Source of the DNA: JASBYZ01 sp029983705 | GTDB lineage: Bacteria; Actinomycetota; Coriobacteriia; Coriobacteriales; JAEZZM01 | Assembly: GCA_965119715.1 (NCBI GenBank) | Contig: OZ221969.1 | Location: forward strand, 124,001 to 188,000 | Direction: 5' to 3' | Length of the DNA: 64,000 nucleotides | Shown: piece by piece, positions 17,818 to 26,573 of the stretch | How positions within the stretch are numbered: the stretch's first letter is position 1 | Layout of the letters: each line of letters starts with the position of its first letter | The notes under the pieces: model-generated | What the model saw: the letters and a program-made list of their open reading frames with translations, nothing else | What the model was told of the DNA's origin: nothing | Database searches by the model: none | Program-made: the position numbers and the translations under genes

Positions 17818-19170
17818 ATGAGTGAGAATATTGAGAAGTCTAAAAAAATGGTTGAGCGTGAACTGCAGTTTTACTCAAAATCAAGTCGCGTGAGCTATTA
17901 CGATATTGTTCTAGATAGAGGTGAAGGCGCTCTTTTATACGATGTGGACGGAAACGAGTACATTGACCTTTTGGCAAGTGCTTCTGCTACTAATACCGGA
18001 CACTGTCATCCTAAGGTAGTAAAAGCTATTCAAGAGCAGGCCGAGATGCTCGTTCACTACACCCCTGCATATATCTGGCACACTCCTGAAGTTGAGCTTG
18101 CAGAAAAACTAACAAAGCTTGCCCCGGGCGATAGCCCTAAAAAGGTCGCATTTGGAAACTCAGGCTCTGATGCAAACGATGCAGTAATTAAGTTTGCTCG
18201 CGCATATACCGGAAGACCTAACATTATTAGTTTTATTGGCTCATACCACGGTTCAACCTATGGTTCGATGAGCTTATCTGCAATTTCACTTGGCATGAGA
18301 AGAAAGATGGGTCCACTCCTTCCAGGTATCTACCATGTTCCTTATCCAAATATTTACCAAGAAGGTATTTATGAGATGAGTGAAGAAGAACAAGTAGAGC
18401 ACTTCTTTAAGCCAATTGAAGAGATGTTTAAATACTATGTTCCTGTAGAAGAAACTGCAGCCTTTGTGCTTGAGCCTATTGCTGGCGACTTAGGTATTGT
18501 TCCAGCTCCTAAACTATTCTGGAAAAAGCTCCATGAGTTTTGCCAAGAACACGGTATTTTATTTGCAATTGATGAGGTTAACCAAGGTCTTGGTAGAACC
18601 GGCAAAATGTGGTCAATCGATCACTACGATATTGAACCAGACATTATGGTTGTAGGCAAATCAATTGCTTCAGGAATGCCACTTTCAGCAATTATTGCTA
18701 AGGCAGAGATTATGGATTCACTCTCTGCTCCAGCTCACCTCTTTACCACTGCAGGAAATCCAATTTGTTGTGCGGCATCTCTTGCAACACTAGAGGTTAT
18801 TGAAGAAGAGCATCTTGCTGAGAGATCAGAAAAACTTGGTAAACATGCTCGCGAGCGCTTTGAGGCTATGAAAGAGAAGTATAACTTTATTGGCTTTATT
18901 CACGGCGCTGGCCTTAACATGGGCGTAACTATTATTGACCCAGAAACTAAGCAAAAAGACCAGATGTCAGCCTTAAAGATTGTTACCAGAGCCTTCCAAA
19001 AAGGTGTCTGCGTAATCACAATTGCTGAATCTGTCATTAGATTCCAGCCACCTCTCGTAATTACTGAAGAGCAACTTGATAAGGCACTAAATGTACTTGA
19101 TGAATGTATGCAAGAGCTTTTAGATGGAAAGCTTTCTGATGATTTAATTTCTGGGGAACGCGGTTGGTAA
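17818..19170 (+). CDS. class III PLP aminotransferase, isoleucine 2-epimerase-like
   Basis: Fold-type I PLP enzyme of 450 residues. Recognisable blocks are YIDLLASASATNTGH, FGNSGSDANDAVIKFARAY, IGSYHGSTYGSMSLS, AIDEVNQGLGRTGKMW, the PLP lysine Lys281 in VVGKSIASGMP, and FTTAGNPICCAAS. These follow closely the Lactobacillus isoleucine 2-epimerase (branched-chain amino acid racemase) rather than GABA or ornithine aminotransferases. It would interconvert L-isoleucine and D-allo-isoleucine. ATG 17818 has AAAGGAG 5 bases before it. It is the second gene of a two-gene operon with a transporter and is followed by a strong hairpin. A plain aminotransferase remains possible. Confidence 0.82.
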   Translation: MSENIEKSKKMVERELQFYSKSSRVSYYDIVLDRGEGALLYDVDGNEYIDLLASASATNTGHCHPKVVKAIQEQAEMLVHYTPAYIWHTPEVELAEKLTKLAPGDSPKKVAFGNSGSDANDAVIKFARAYTGRPNIISFIGSYHGSTYGSMSLSAISLGMRRKMGPLLPGIYHVPYPNIYQEGIYEMSEEEQVEHFFKPIEEMFKYYVPVEETAAFVLEPIAGDLGIVPAPKLFWKKLHEFCQEHGILFAIDEVNQGLGRTGKMWSIDHYDIEPDIMVVGKSIASGMPLSAIIAKAEIMDSLSAPAHLFTTAGNPICCAASLATLEVIEEEHLAERSEKLGKHARERFEAMKEKYNFIGFIHGAGLNMGVTIIDPETKQKDQMSALKIVTRAFQKGVCVITIAESVIRFQPPLVITEEQLDKALNVLDECMQELLDGKLSDDLISGERGW

Positions 19171-19204
19171 TAAAATAATACTATAAATGTAATTTAGCTA
19201 GTTT

Positions 19205-19234
19205 AATGGCTGCTGACTGAGTTCAGCAGCCATT
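19205..19234 (+). terminator. terminator-like hairpin after the epimerase gene
   Basis: AATGGCTGCTGA and TCAGCAGCCATT form a perfect 12-bp stem around the 6-base loop CTGAGT, 34 bases after the stop codon. The T tract after it is weak (ATTCATTTC), but position and stem strength support termination. Confidence 0.65.
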
Positions 19235-19249
19235 ATTCATTTCACTGCG

Positions 19250-19279
19250 AAGCACTTATATTCAAAGCACTTATATTCA
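19250..19279. repeat. tandem 15-bp direct repeat
   Basis: AAGCACTTATATTCA occurs twice back to back (19250-19264 and 19265-19279) in the AT-rich gap before the surface-protein gene. The rest of this gap (19280-19471) holds no recognisable gene. Confidence 0.8.
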
Positions 19280-19471
19280 ATATAGTATTTAAAATATCTC
19301 TATCGTTTTAATAATATTTTATTATCAAATACTAAAATTTATAAATTTTTAATAAATTACTCTTTTATTTTAATATTAATTAGATACAATTTCGCATATA
19401 ACCATATTGCTTATAGATTCAGAAAAGTATTTATCCGTGTATGTTTATTTAACTAACTGAGGAGTAATGAT

Positions 19472-21366
19472 ATGGCTGAAACTAGTGAGATTTATCTACA
19501 TACCCTGCGATTTATTATAGTTGTCGCCATATCAGTAATCTTTTCATTTATATTCACAAATATAAGTTTTGCAAATCCGACAGAAGTTACTCACCCCCAA
19601 GGTGAAACCGCACACTACCCTATAACTGAAATAGAGCCTGGAAAAGAAGCAATAGTAAAACTCACCATAAGGCGCAACTCAAAAGAAATCCTTTTAACTG
19701 AAGCTAAGGGTTTTGGAACTTGCGAAAATATGGGCTATTACTTTATTAAGTACAAAAAAGGAAATAAGTACGAGACAGCTTATCCAAAAAATGGATTAAT
19801 AGATGAAAACTACACCATTAAATTTACCTTAGAAAAAACTTGGGCAAGTAAGTTTCAAGAGCTTGGAGTAAAAGAATTTTGTATTAAGGATATTGAAATT
19901 ACTAACCCTAATGACAAATTTCATCCATTTTTAACTGATGCTACTTTTCGCATAAAAGGAGAGCAATCAAATCCGACAGAAGCCCCACAATTTGAGGAAG
20001 CAAAAAATGTAGAAGCATTAGGATTGTCCTTCGATAGAAAAACACGCTGGAGAATTTTAGATATTCATAATCAAATGGGAAGTGTAGCTCGTAGTTATTT
20101 TTCAAAGCATATTATTTTGATCCCAATACAAATGAAACTAGTACCACACGTCTAGATCGCTCTAAAACACCTCTTTCTGACAATGAACATATAGTGGGTA
20201 GAAGGTATGATATACAGGTCCAAACAATAAAAATTAGTGATACTAATCCTACTGTTGTGAAATCAATAAAAAGATCTCCTTGGTTTTTTGATAGGCAAGA
20301 AGCTAAGGATGCATGGAATTATTTAATTAACAATAAACTCGATGAAGGTAAGCTTAAAGACAATGAATCATATATTGTTGGTGGCATACTTCCTAAAGGC
20401 CTTATGTATGACGTAGCAAGAAGTAGGATTTACGGTAAGGCACAAATAAATGATTGGCAAAAAGGTGAAAAAGAGCGCACTTTTAAATTAGTAAATGCTG
20501 AAATTCAAACAGACGCTGACAGAGGAGACTATCTGCGCCTATCTTCAAGCTCCATAACAGTCAAAAGATATTCACAAGAGTCCTCAGAAATTGGTAAGCA
20601 TACAAATATTTGGGATAGAGTTGACTACTTTGTAACTAAAACTACTCCTAATAAGCCTGTTACAGCTCATCTTAAATTTATCAAAGTGATGAAAGATAAA
20701 AAAGAAGAAGATGTAACTCAAAAGTTTTTACCAAACGTAATTCAAAGTAATGGTGGAAAAATCGATAAAGTACTTAGAATTCGTGCCGGAAAAACTGAAA
20801 CGATTAAACTAGATACGCCAATTATACTTAATTCAGATTATTCTCTAAAATTTACTCTCCCTAAAGATGCTCAAGTAGGAGACACATATACCACCGTAGC
20901 TACTAAAGACGATCTTCCTACTGTATTAGATTCTGAGAAAATCAAAAGTTTAACAACTGAAAATGGCATTGCTGTGCATTTTGAAAGTAAGTGCGGCCCT
21001 GAAGTAGTATTTACTAATGCAAATTTTGAAATAGTAGCAGAACCTGAACCCACACCAAAGCCTAGCCCTAAACCAGATCCAAGTCCTAAGCCTACACCTA
21101 CTCCAACTCCTCAACCAATTCCTACACCAAACACCAATCCTTTGCCGGACCCAATTCCATCAATGGCCCCTGACACTTACACTACTATTGAACCTGAGGT
21201 AGTAAAAGTTACTACACGCACTGTTGAAAGTGCCGCACTCCCTAAAACTTCTGATTCAAAGGATCAGCACGGAATATTATTTGGCATCATAAGTTTACTG
21301 AGTGCCCTATCTTGCTGTATTGCCACACTCTTGCTCAAGAAAGTATTAGTAAAGAATAATTGCTAA
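19472..21366 (+). pseudogene. frameshifted sortase-anchored surface protein (LPKTS)
   Basis: Two adjacent open frames (19472-20155 and 20194-21366) are halves of one protein. Reading the second frame back from 20194 gives a coherent extension beginning AYYFDPNTNETSTTRLDRS just after the first frame's ARSYF; one extra T in the T5 run at 20098-20102 restores a single 631-residue product. The parts are an N-terminal signal helix ending ISFA, a beta-rich extracellular region with two related segments (GK-E-I-KL...YTIKF/YSLKF), a Pro-Lys/Thr repeat wall-spanning region near 21040-21160, the sortase motif LPKTS, a hydrophobic helix and a KK tail. The start has GGAG 7 bases upstream. It may be a true pseudogene, a phase-variable gene or a sequencing error. 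Specific ligand unknown. Confidence 0.8.
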
Positions 21367-21378
21367 TGCCCTTAATTT

Positions 21379-22260
21379 TTATAAGGTCTTAAGATGATAA
21401 GCTAGCCTTACAAATGCTTGAGCATCTAAAGTTTCTGCGCGCAGACCTGGATTAATTTCTGCGCGCTTAAACGCCTCATCTAACATATCTTTAGGATAAT
21501 TTTGAGACATAGAGTTGCGAATAGTTTTTCTGCGCTGTAAAAAGGCAGCATCTATAACCTTACATACTTCAAGTTTTTCTTCTTTAGTAAGTGAGAACTT
21601 ATCTTGAGAATTTCTTACCAACTTGATTACTGCAGACTCAACGCGTGGTGGTGGAAAAAAGTTTTGCGCGCTCACTTGAAAACGTCCCTTGACTGAGGCA
21701 TATAAAGAAAGCTTTGCGGTATACGCCCCGTACGCCTTACTTGATATGTGAGCTGAGATCCTATCGGCCACTTCTGACTGAACCATCACAGTCATGCTGT
21801 CTAAAAAATCAAATTCTTGAAAATACAAAAGAATTACCGTCGCTGCTATTTGATACGGAAGATTTGATATAAGTTTGTTTGGTAATTCAGAGTGAACTGG
21901 AAGCTTTTCAAGTGCATATAAAATATCTTTTTTGGATGTCTTAAGTGCATCCTGGTTGATAAGAGTAAAAGAAGACTGGTAGTCACTAAGGGTATCTGCC
22001 AAAACTGGAACAAGATCTTTATCCTGCTCAATAGAACACAGCGCCTCTGCGTTTTGCAAAAGTGCCAAACTAAGTGTGCCAATGCCTGGGCCAATCTCTA
22101 GCACAACATCTGTAGCTGCCACCTCAGAAAGTGAGAGAATTTTTCCAATGACAGTGTCATTTATTAAGAAATTTTGACCAAGCCTATACTTGGTATAGAG
22201 GCCGTGAGATTTTAAAACCTCAAGCGTTTGAGCCTTATTTGCAAGCGCTGAATACGCCAT
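21379..22260 (-). CDS. rsmA: 16S rRNA dimethyladenosine transferase RsmA (KsgA)
   Basis: Dimethylates A1518 and A1519 of 16S rRNA late in 30S assembly. The N-terminus has YRLGQNFLI, the SAM-binding motif VLEIGPGIGTLSLAL, SIEQD, then the catalytic SNLPYQIA block (ISNLPYQIAA), and the C-terminal domain with RRKTIRNSM. At 293 residues it is the usual length. It is the last gene of a minus-strand run metG-tatD-rsmA, an order common in Firmicutes and Actinobacteria. Only 12 bases separate its stop from the convergent surface-protein gene. Confidence 0.97.
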   Translation of the reverse strand: MAYSALANKAQTLEVLKSHGLYTKYRLGQNFLINDTVIGKILSLSEVAATDVVLEIGPGIGTLSLALLQNAEALCSIEQDKDLVPVLADTLSDYQSSFTLINQDALKTSKKDILYALEKLPVHSELPNKLISNLPYQIAATVILLYFQEFDFLDSMTVMVQSEVADRISAHISSKAYGAYTAKLSLYASVKGRFQVSAQNFFPPPRVESAVIKLVRNSQDKFSLTKEEKLEVCKVIDAAFLQRRKTIRNSMSQNYPKDMLDEAFKRAEINPGLRAETLDAQAFVRLAYHLKTL

Positions 22261-22280
22261 AGTCCAATCTCACACTCCAC

Positions 22281-23252
22281 TTATTGTCTATAAAAATCAA
22301 GAGCATTTTTGTAAAGAATCTCACAAATATACTCAGGGCTAAATCCTGCCTCTGTAAAGATATCCAAAAACTTTTGCATGATAAACACGGTAAAAGCAGG
22401 CTCACACTTAAAGCCCCTAAAGGGGGCTGGGGCCATGTATGGTGAGTCAGTCTCGCTCATCAAGTTTTCTAGATGGGCTATCTTCATTGCCTCTCTCACT
22501 TCTATTCCTGCCTGACTAAAAGTGAGCGGACCTCCAATAGAAAATTTACAACCCAAGTCTTCAAACTTCTTGTAGGTTTCTGGCCCTAAATTAAAGCAGT
22601 GAAGCAGACATCCCGCTTCTGGCAGGCCACAATCTTTAAGAATTTGATAAGCATCATCATGAGCGTCTCGTATATGAAGTGCTACAGGCACACCAAGCTC
22701 TTTGGCAATTTCAAGCTGTCTTTTAAAGACAGTAATTTGAATATCCCTTGGTGAGAAATCATAAAAGTAATCAAGACCTATCTCACCAAGTGCGCTGCAT
22801 CGCTCATCTGAGAGCACCTGAATCAAACGCGCCTCTGCCTTTTCATCATAGCTTGATGCATTGTGTGGATGGCAACCTGTTGCAAGTCGCATATTCTGAG
22901 GCAAACAATCAGATTCAGCTAGGCCCTCAAAGAATTTGGGCTTCTTCCAGCTTTCATTAAGTCGCTGTTTAATAAGGAGAGAGCCCTCCTCTTTGAGCTT
23001 TTCAAAATCTAAAAAGAGCTGACCGGCATCCTCATAGGTTTCTGCTGGATCACTTAAGACAACAATAAAGGCAAGTCCTACAAAATAGGCACGACAAAGT
23101 GCGTCTGCAGCGCTTGTATACAGGGCCTGATCGCCCGAGCCATATTCCGGATCTTCTAAGCTCAATAGGTGGCAGTGTGTATCTGCTACCGGAGCATGCA
23201 AGAGCGGGATAGAGACTTCCCGCCCCTTTTTATCTATAAAAAGACTAGGCAT
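22281..23252 (-). CDS. tatD: TatD family metal-dependent hydrolase
   Basis: Amidohydrolase-fold enzyme; TatD proteins are 3'-5' DNA/RNA exonucleases. The first metal site is in DTHCHLLSLEDP. ATGCHPHNAS, ALGEIGLDYFYD, PVALHIRDAHDD, LLHCFN and MSETDSPYMAPAPFRG are the further signature blocks holding Glu, His and Asp ligands. At 323 residues it is longer than the family average (about 260) because of an insert between the first two motifs (residues about 35-120). It lies between metG and rsmA, the usual context; the gap to metG is 3 bases. Confidence 0.94.
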   Translation of the reverse strand: MPSLFIDKKGREVSIPLLHAPVADTHCHLLSLEDPEYGSGDQALYTSAADALCRAYFVGLAFIVVLSDPAETYEDAGQLFLDFEKLKEEGSLLIKQRLNESWKKPKFFEGLAESDCLPQNMRLATGCHPHNASSYDEKAEARLIQVLSDERCSALGEIGLDYFYDFSPRDIQITVFKRQLEIAKELGVPVALHIRDAHDDAYQILKDCGLPEAGCLLHCFNLGPETYKKFEDLGCKFSIGGPLTFSQAGIEVREAMKIAHLENLMSETDSPYMAPAPFRGFKCEPAFTVFIMQKFLDIFTEAGFSPEYICEILYKNALDFYRQ

Positions 23253-23255
23253 CGT

Positions 23256-24854
23256 TTAGTTACCAAGCTCAATTTTTTCTACGTCTAAGCGTGGGAAGAG
23301 CGCCTCACCCTTTTGAACATCTGCACCCTGCTTGAGTTGTCCCCACTGGGTGAGGTCTTGTAGGCCCTTGCTAAAATCAGGCTCCAGTGATAGACGGCTG
23401 AGCACCTCTTTTGAGGTTTCAGGCATAAATGGCATGTAGTAGTAGGCTGCAATTCTAATGCTTTCAAGGATATTGTAAATTACGAAAGCAAGCTCTCCTT
23501 GAGTTGCTTCAGACTTTGCCAAAGACCATGGAGCCATTTGCTCAATATAGAGATTAGCTGCATCAATAAGGTCTAAAACGATATGAGCTGCCTCACCAAA
23601 ATCCATCTTTCTAATAGCCTCGGCATATGGCTCATACATTTTTTCAGCCTTTGAAGAAAGTACGGTAGTCTTTGCGATCTCTTCTGCATCAAGCTGTGGA
23701 GTTTTTCCATCAAAGTATTTAGCTGACATATTTAGTGCACGTGAACAGAGGTTTCCCCAAGAATTTGCAAGGTCTGCGTTATAAACTTGGGCCATGCGCT
23801 CAAGTGAGATTGATCCGTCTTGGCCGTGACTTACGTCAGTTAAGAAATAGTATCTGTATGCATCTACGCCAAAGATATTCAAAAGGTCTAAAGGATCAAT
23901 TGCGTTTCCTCTTGACTTTGACATCTTCTCACCCTTGACCAACAAAAATCCGTGTACAAACACGCTTTTTGGAAGCGGAAGATCAAGCGCCATAAGCATT
24001 GCAGGCCAGATTACGCAGTGAAAACGAATGATGTCCTTACCAATAACATGCATGTTGGCAGGCCATCTTTTGTGAAGGTTTTCTTGCATATCTGGATTTC
24101 CGTAGCCTACAGCGGTGAGATAGTTAATAAGTGCGTCAACCCATACGTAGGTAACGTGCTCATCGTCAAAATTTAAGGGAATACCCCAGTCAAAAGAGGT
24201 TCGTGAAATTGAAAGATCGTTAAGACCTCCCCTTACAAAGGAAAGCACCTCATTTCTTCTGATTTCTGGCTGGATAAATTCAGGATGCTCTTCGTAGTGC
24301 TTAAGAAGCTTATCTTGAAACTCGGAGAGCTTAAAAAACCAAGAATCTTCTTCTACTCTTACTAGATCACGACCACAATCAGGACATTTGTGAGCCTCAG
24401 CGTCACCTTCTGCCTCATTGTGATGGCGCACCTGAGTTTCTGTGAAGTAAGTCTCTTCAGGAATGCAGTACCAGCCATCATATGAGGATTTATACAGATA
24501 GCCAGAGTCTTTAAGCTTTTCTAAGAAATACTGAACCGCTTTGGTGTGTCTCTCTTCAGTGGTTCTAATAAAGTCATCATTTGAGATGTTAAGTTTTTCC
24601 CACAGTTCATGAAAAGCTGGAACCATGTAGTCGGTCCACTGCTGAGGAGACATGTCGTGCTCTGCTGCTGACTTTGCGATCTTCTCGCCATGCTCATCTG
24701 AACCCGTTAAAAAATGGACGTCTTGACCATCGATTCGTTCAAATCGAGCACGTGCATCGGTAAGCAGTGTGGTGTATGCCGTCCCTAAGTGAGGCTTTGC
24801 GTTCACATAATAAATTGGGGTGGTAATGTAAAAAGACTGACGCTCTTGGTCCAT
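23256..24854 (-). CDS. metG: methionine-tRNA ligase
   Basis: Class I aminoacyl-tRNA synthetase. The HIGH-type motif is KPHLGTAYT near the N-terminus, the zinc site is CPDCGRD, and the activation loop is GEKMSKSRGN. The short type (532 residues, no C-terminal EMAP tRNA-binding domain) is used. The frame extends to 24899, but ATG 24854 has GGAG 8 bases upstream and begins MDQERQSFYITTP, the expected start. First gene of the metG-tatD-rsmA operon. No T-box leader was recognised in the short upstream gap. Confidence 0.97.
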   Translation of the reverse strand: MDQERQSFYITTPIYYVNAKPHLGTAYTTLLTDARARFERIDGQDVHFLTGSDEHGEKIAKSAAEHDMSPQQWTDYMVPAFHELWEKLNISNDDFIRTTEERHTKAVQYFLEKLKDSGYLYKSSYDGWYCIPEETYFTETQVRHHNEAEGDAEAHKCPDCGRDLVRVEEDSWFFKLSEFQDKLLKHYEEHPEFIQPEIRRNEVLSFVRGGLNDLSISRTSFDWGIPLNFDDEHVTYVWVDALINYLTAVGYGNPDMQENLHKRWPANMHVIGKDIIRFHCVIWPAMLMALDLPLPKSVFVHGFLLVKGEKMSKSRGNAIDPLDLLNIFGVDAYRYYFLTDVSHGQDGSISLERMAQVYNADLANSWGNLCSRALNMSAKYFDGKTPQLDAEEIAKTTVLSSKAEKMYEPYAEAIRKMDFGEAAHIVLDLIDAANLYIEQMAPWSLAKSEATQGELAFVIYNILESIRIAAYYYMPFMPETSKEVLSRLSLEPDFSKGLQDLTQWGQLKQGADVQKGEALFPRLDVEKIELGN

Positions 24855-24946
24855 TGATCTATCTCCAAATCTAAAATTACTTTGTATAGATTGTAGCAAG
24901 ATTTAGAGTTAAGAAAATAATAGAGACAGAATATCCAGTAAAAGTT

Positions 24947-24983
24947 GCGGGCCTTGAAGGTTTTAAACGCCCTCAAAGCCCGC
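24947..24983 (-). terminator. Rho-independent terminator after the DUF5692-like gene
   Basis: On the minus strand GCGGGCTTTGAGGG pairs with CCTTCAAGGCCCGC as a 14-bp stem (two G-U pairs) around a 9-base loop, followed by AACTTTTACT. It separates the membrane-protein gene from metG. Confidence 0.75.
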
Positions 24984-25006
24984 CTAAAACTCTAGCTTAT
25001 AAGCTC

Positions 25007-26002
25007 TTAAGCTGCTGGAGCATTAATTGCACGCTCCATTGCCTTGTTGTAGTCTTTAGTGCCCACAAAGATCTCGTTCGTGTAAGGATTCTTACCAAGT
25101 TTCTTTGAGCGATAAATTACGTAGGCAAGTCCTGCAATATTTGCAAGTAAAGCTATACTTGCCACCACAAAGTTGATATCAGGATTATTTACTGATGAAA
25201 CCACAAAAATTGAGCTTGGGCTATCCTGGAAATGTGGGAATACCTGTGCAAACATACACCAGATTGCAAGCGTGAATGCGCGGTTTTGCATCCAACCACC
25301 TTTATTCCAAATAAGGCCTGCAACTGTTGGAGCTAAAAGTAGCGCAAGGCCGCAGTACCAGGCGTGTGTTGGAAGACAATTGTAGGTATAGCAGAAGTTC
25401 CATAGGTCATAACAGATAATAAATACCCAGGTCATATCTGGCCAGAGCATATCGTCACGATTTTTAGAAATATAGATACCAAACCAGCCTGTCATAATAA
25501 AGATATTTAAAAGACCAGCTATCGCATTAAATATATTGTGCCAGCCTCCGTAGAGGGTTACGCCTTCTGATGAAACCCAAGTAGTTCCAAAGGCGTTAAT
25601 CGCAGTTTCTAGGTCTGAGACCACTGCAATTAAAATATTGATAGCAACTATGACAAAGGGGAAGCACTTAAACCAGTGCGACTTACCAATGCTACCCCAC
25701 TGATACTTAAGTGCAATAAAGCCAATGCATCCTATGGTTGCCGCATAGAGCTTTGCGTAGTGAAACCACCCGTTCATATAGATATGGTTTGGGTTATTAA
25801 GCGCCCACGAAGCCCCTTGAGAAACTCCAATAGATATTGCCGTAAAGTAGATGGTGAGTATAATCGGGATTACTATAAAGCAGATAATACCACCAATCTT
25901 AGAGCGGCGCGCTATCTCATTGAGTAAGATCAGCCCAATAAATACCATGGCCCATCCAAGCCACTGGTAAAGCGCAGTTTCGCCGTACACATCAAACAGC
26001 AT
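25007..26002 (-). CDS. multi-pass membrane protein, DUF5692-like
   Basis: A 331-residue integral membrane protein with about nine hydrophobic helices and many aromatic residues (GWFHYAKLYAATIGC, WPDMTWVFIICYDLWNFCYTY, HAWYCGLALLLAPT). It fits my recollection of the DUF5692 family seen in Coriobacteriia, but I cannot confirm that without a search; the function is unknown. It is divergent from the FMN-binding/flavoprotein genes and shares their 199-bp upstream region, which suggests a link to that redox module. AGGGGG lies 9 bases before the ATG. It has its own strong terminator. Confidence 0.6.
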   Translation of the reverse strand: MLFDVYGETALYQWLGWAMVFIGLILLNEIARRSKIGGIICFIVIPIILTIYFTAISIGVSQGASWALNNPNHIYMNGWFHYAKLYAATIGCIGFIALKYQWGSIGKSHWFKCFPFVIVAINILIAVVSDLETAINAFGTTWVSSEGVTLYGGWHNIFNAIAGLLNIFIMTGWFGIYISKNRDDMLWPDMTWVFIICYDLWNFCYTYNCLPTHAWYCGLALLLAPTVAGLIWNKGGWMQNRAFTLAIWCMFAQVFPHFQDSPSSIFVVSSVNNPDINFVVASIALLANIAGLAYVIYRSKKLGKNPYTNEIFVGTKDYNKAMERAINAPAA

Positions 26003-26201
26003 AGTTAACGACCCCCTAAAAACAAAAAACCAATAAGCTTAAACTCCCCTCTTTTTATTTTTAAAGCTTAGTTTTTAATCTTCTCATCGCTTTAGCACTT
26101 TGCTATCATATAGTTAATTTAATTCATTTATGTAATAAAATTTATACTTTTTTAAAGTAATAATTATATTACTAGCAAACATCTTAGGGAAAGGGGTTCC
26201 T

Positions 26202-26560
26202 ATGAGGTTTCGTGTTCTAGCCAGCGTGATTCTCTTGCTTTTAGGGATGTTCTCACTCAGAGCGCTCAAAGTTCTTCTCTCACACTTAAAGACGGAAGCT
26301 ATACAGGCACAGCAGCTGGAGTGGATGGCTTGGTGAGTGTCACCCTGGAGATTAAAGACAGTGTCATCACCTGTACACAAATCACACAGGACGGTGAAAC
26401 ACAGAGTGTAGGTGGCTTTGAGGCTATTAGGGATGGCAAATACGCCAAGATGATTGATGCAGCCCAAGGCTCTGATATTGACAGTATTGCTGGGGCTACG
26501 CTGACCACTGCTGCTATAAAAGGCGCTGTAGATGACGCGCTTGAGCAGGCACAAAAATAA
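26202..26560 (+). pseudogene. FMN-binding domain protein, frameshifted in the signal peptide
   Basis: A good start (AAAGGGG then ATG 26202) opens a signal peptide, MRFRVLASVILLLLGMFS, but that frame soon stops. From about 26255 the coding sense continues in another frame: LTQSAQSSSLTLKDGSYTG, then an FMN_bind domain ending AGATLTTAAIKGAVDDALEQ; its SIAGATLT segment is the usual site of covalent FMN attachment to Thr. Adding one base near 26245-26255 gives a clean 119-residue secreted flavoprotein. Such small proteins pass electrons to the exported FAD reductase that follows here 13 bases downstream. As sequenced it would not be exported. Confidence 0.78.
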
Positions 26561-26573
26561 GGGGGCGAATCAG

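Noticed and set aside
24855..24946. Possible T-box or SAM riboswitch before metG
   Set aside because: The gap is too short and shows no specifier, antiterminator or riboswitch core.
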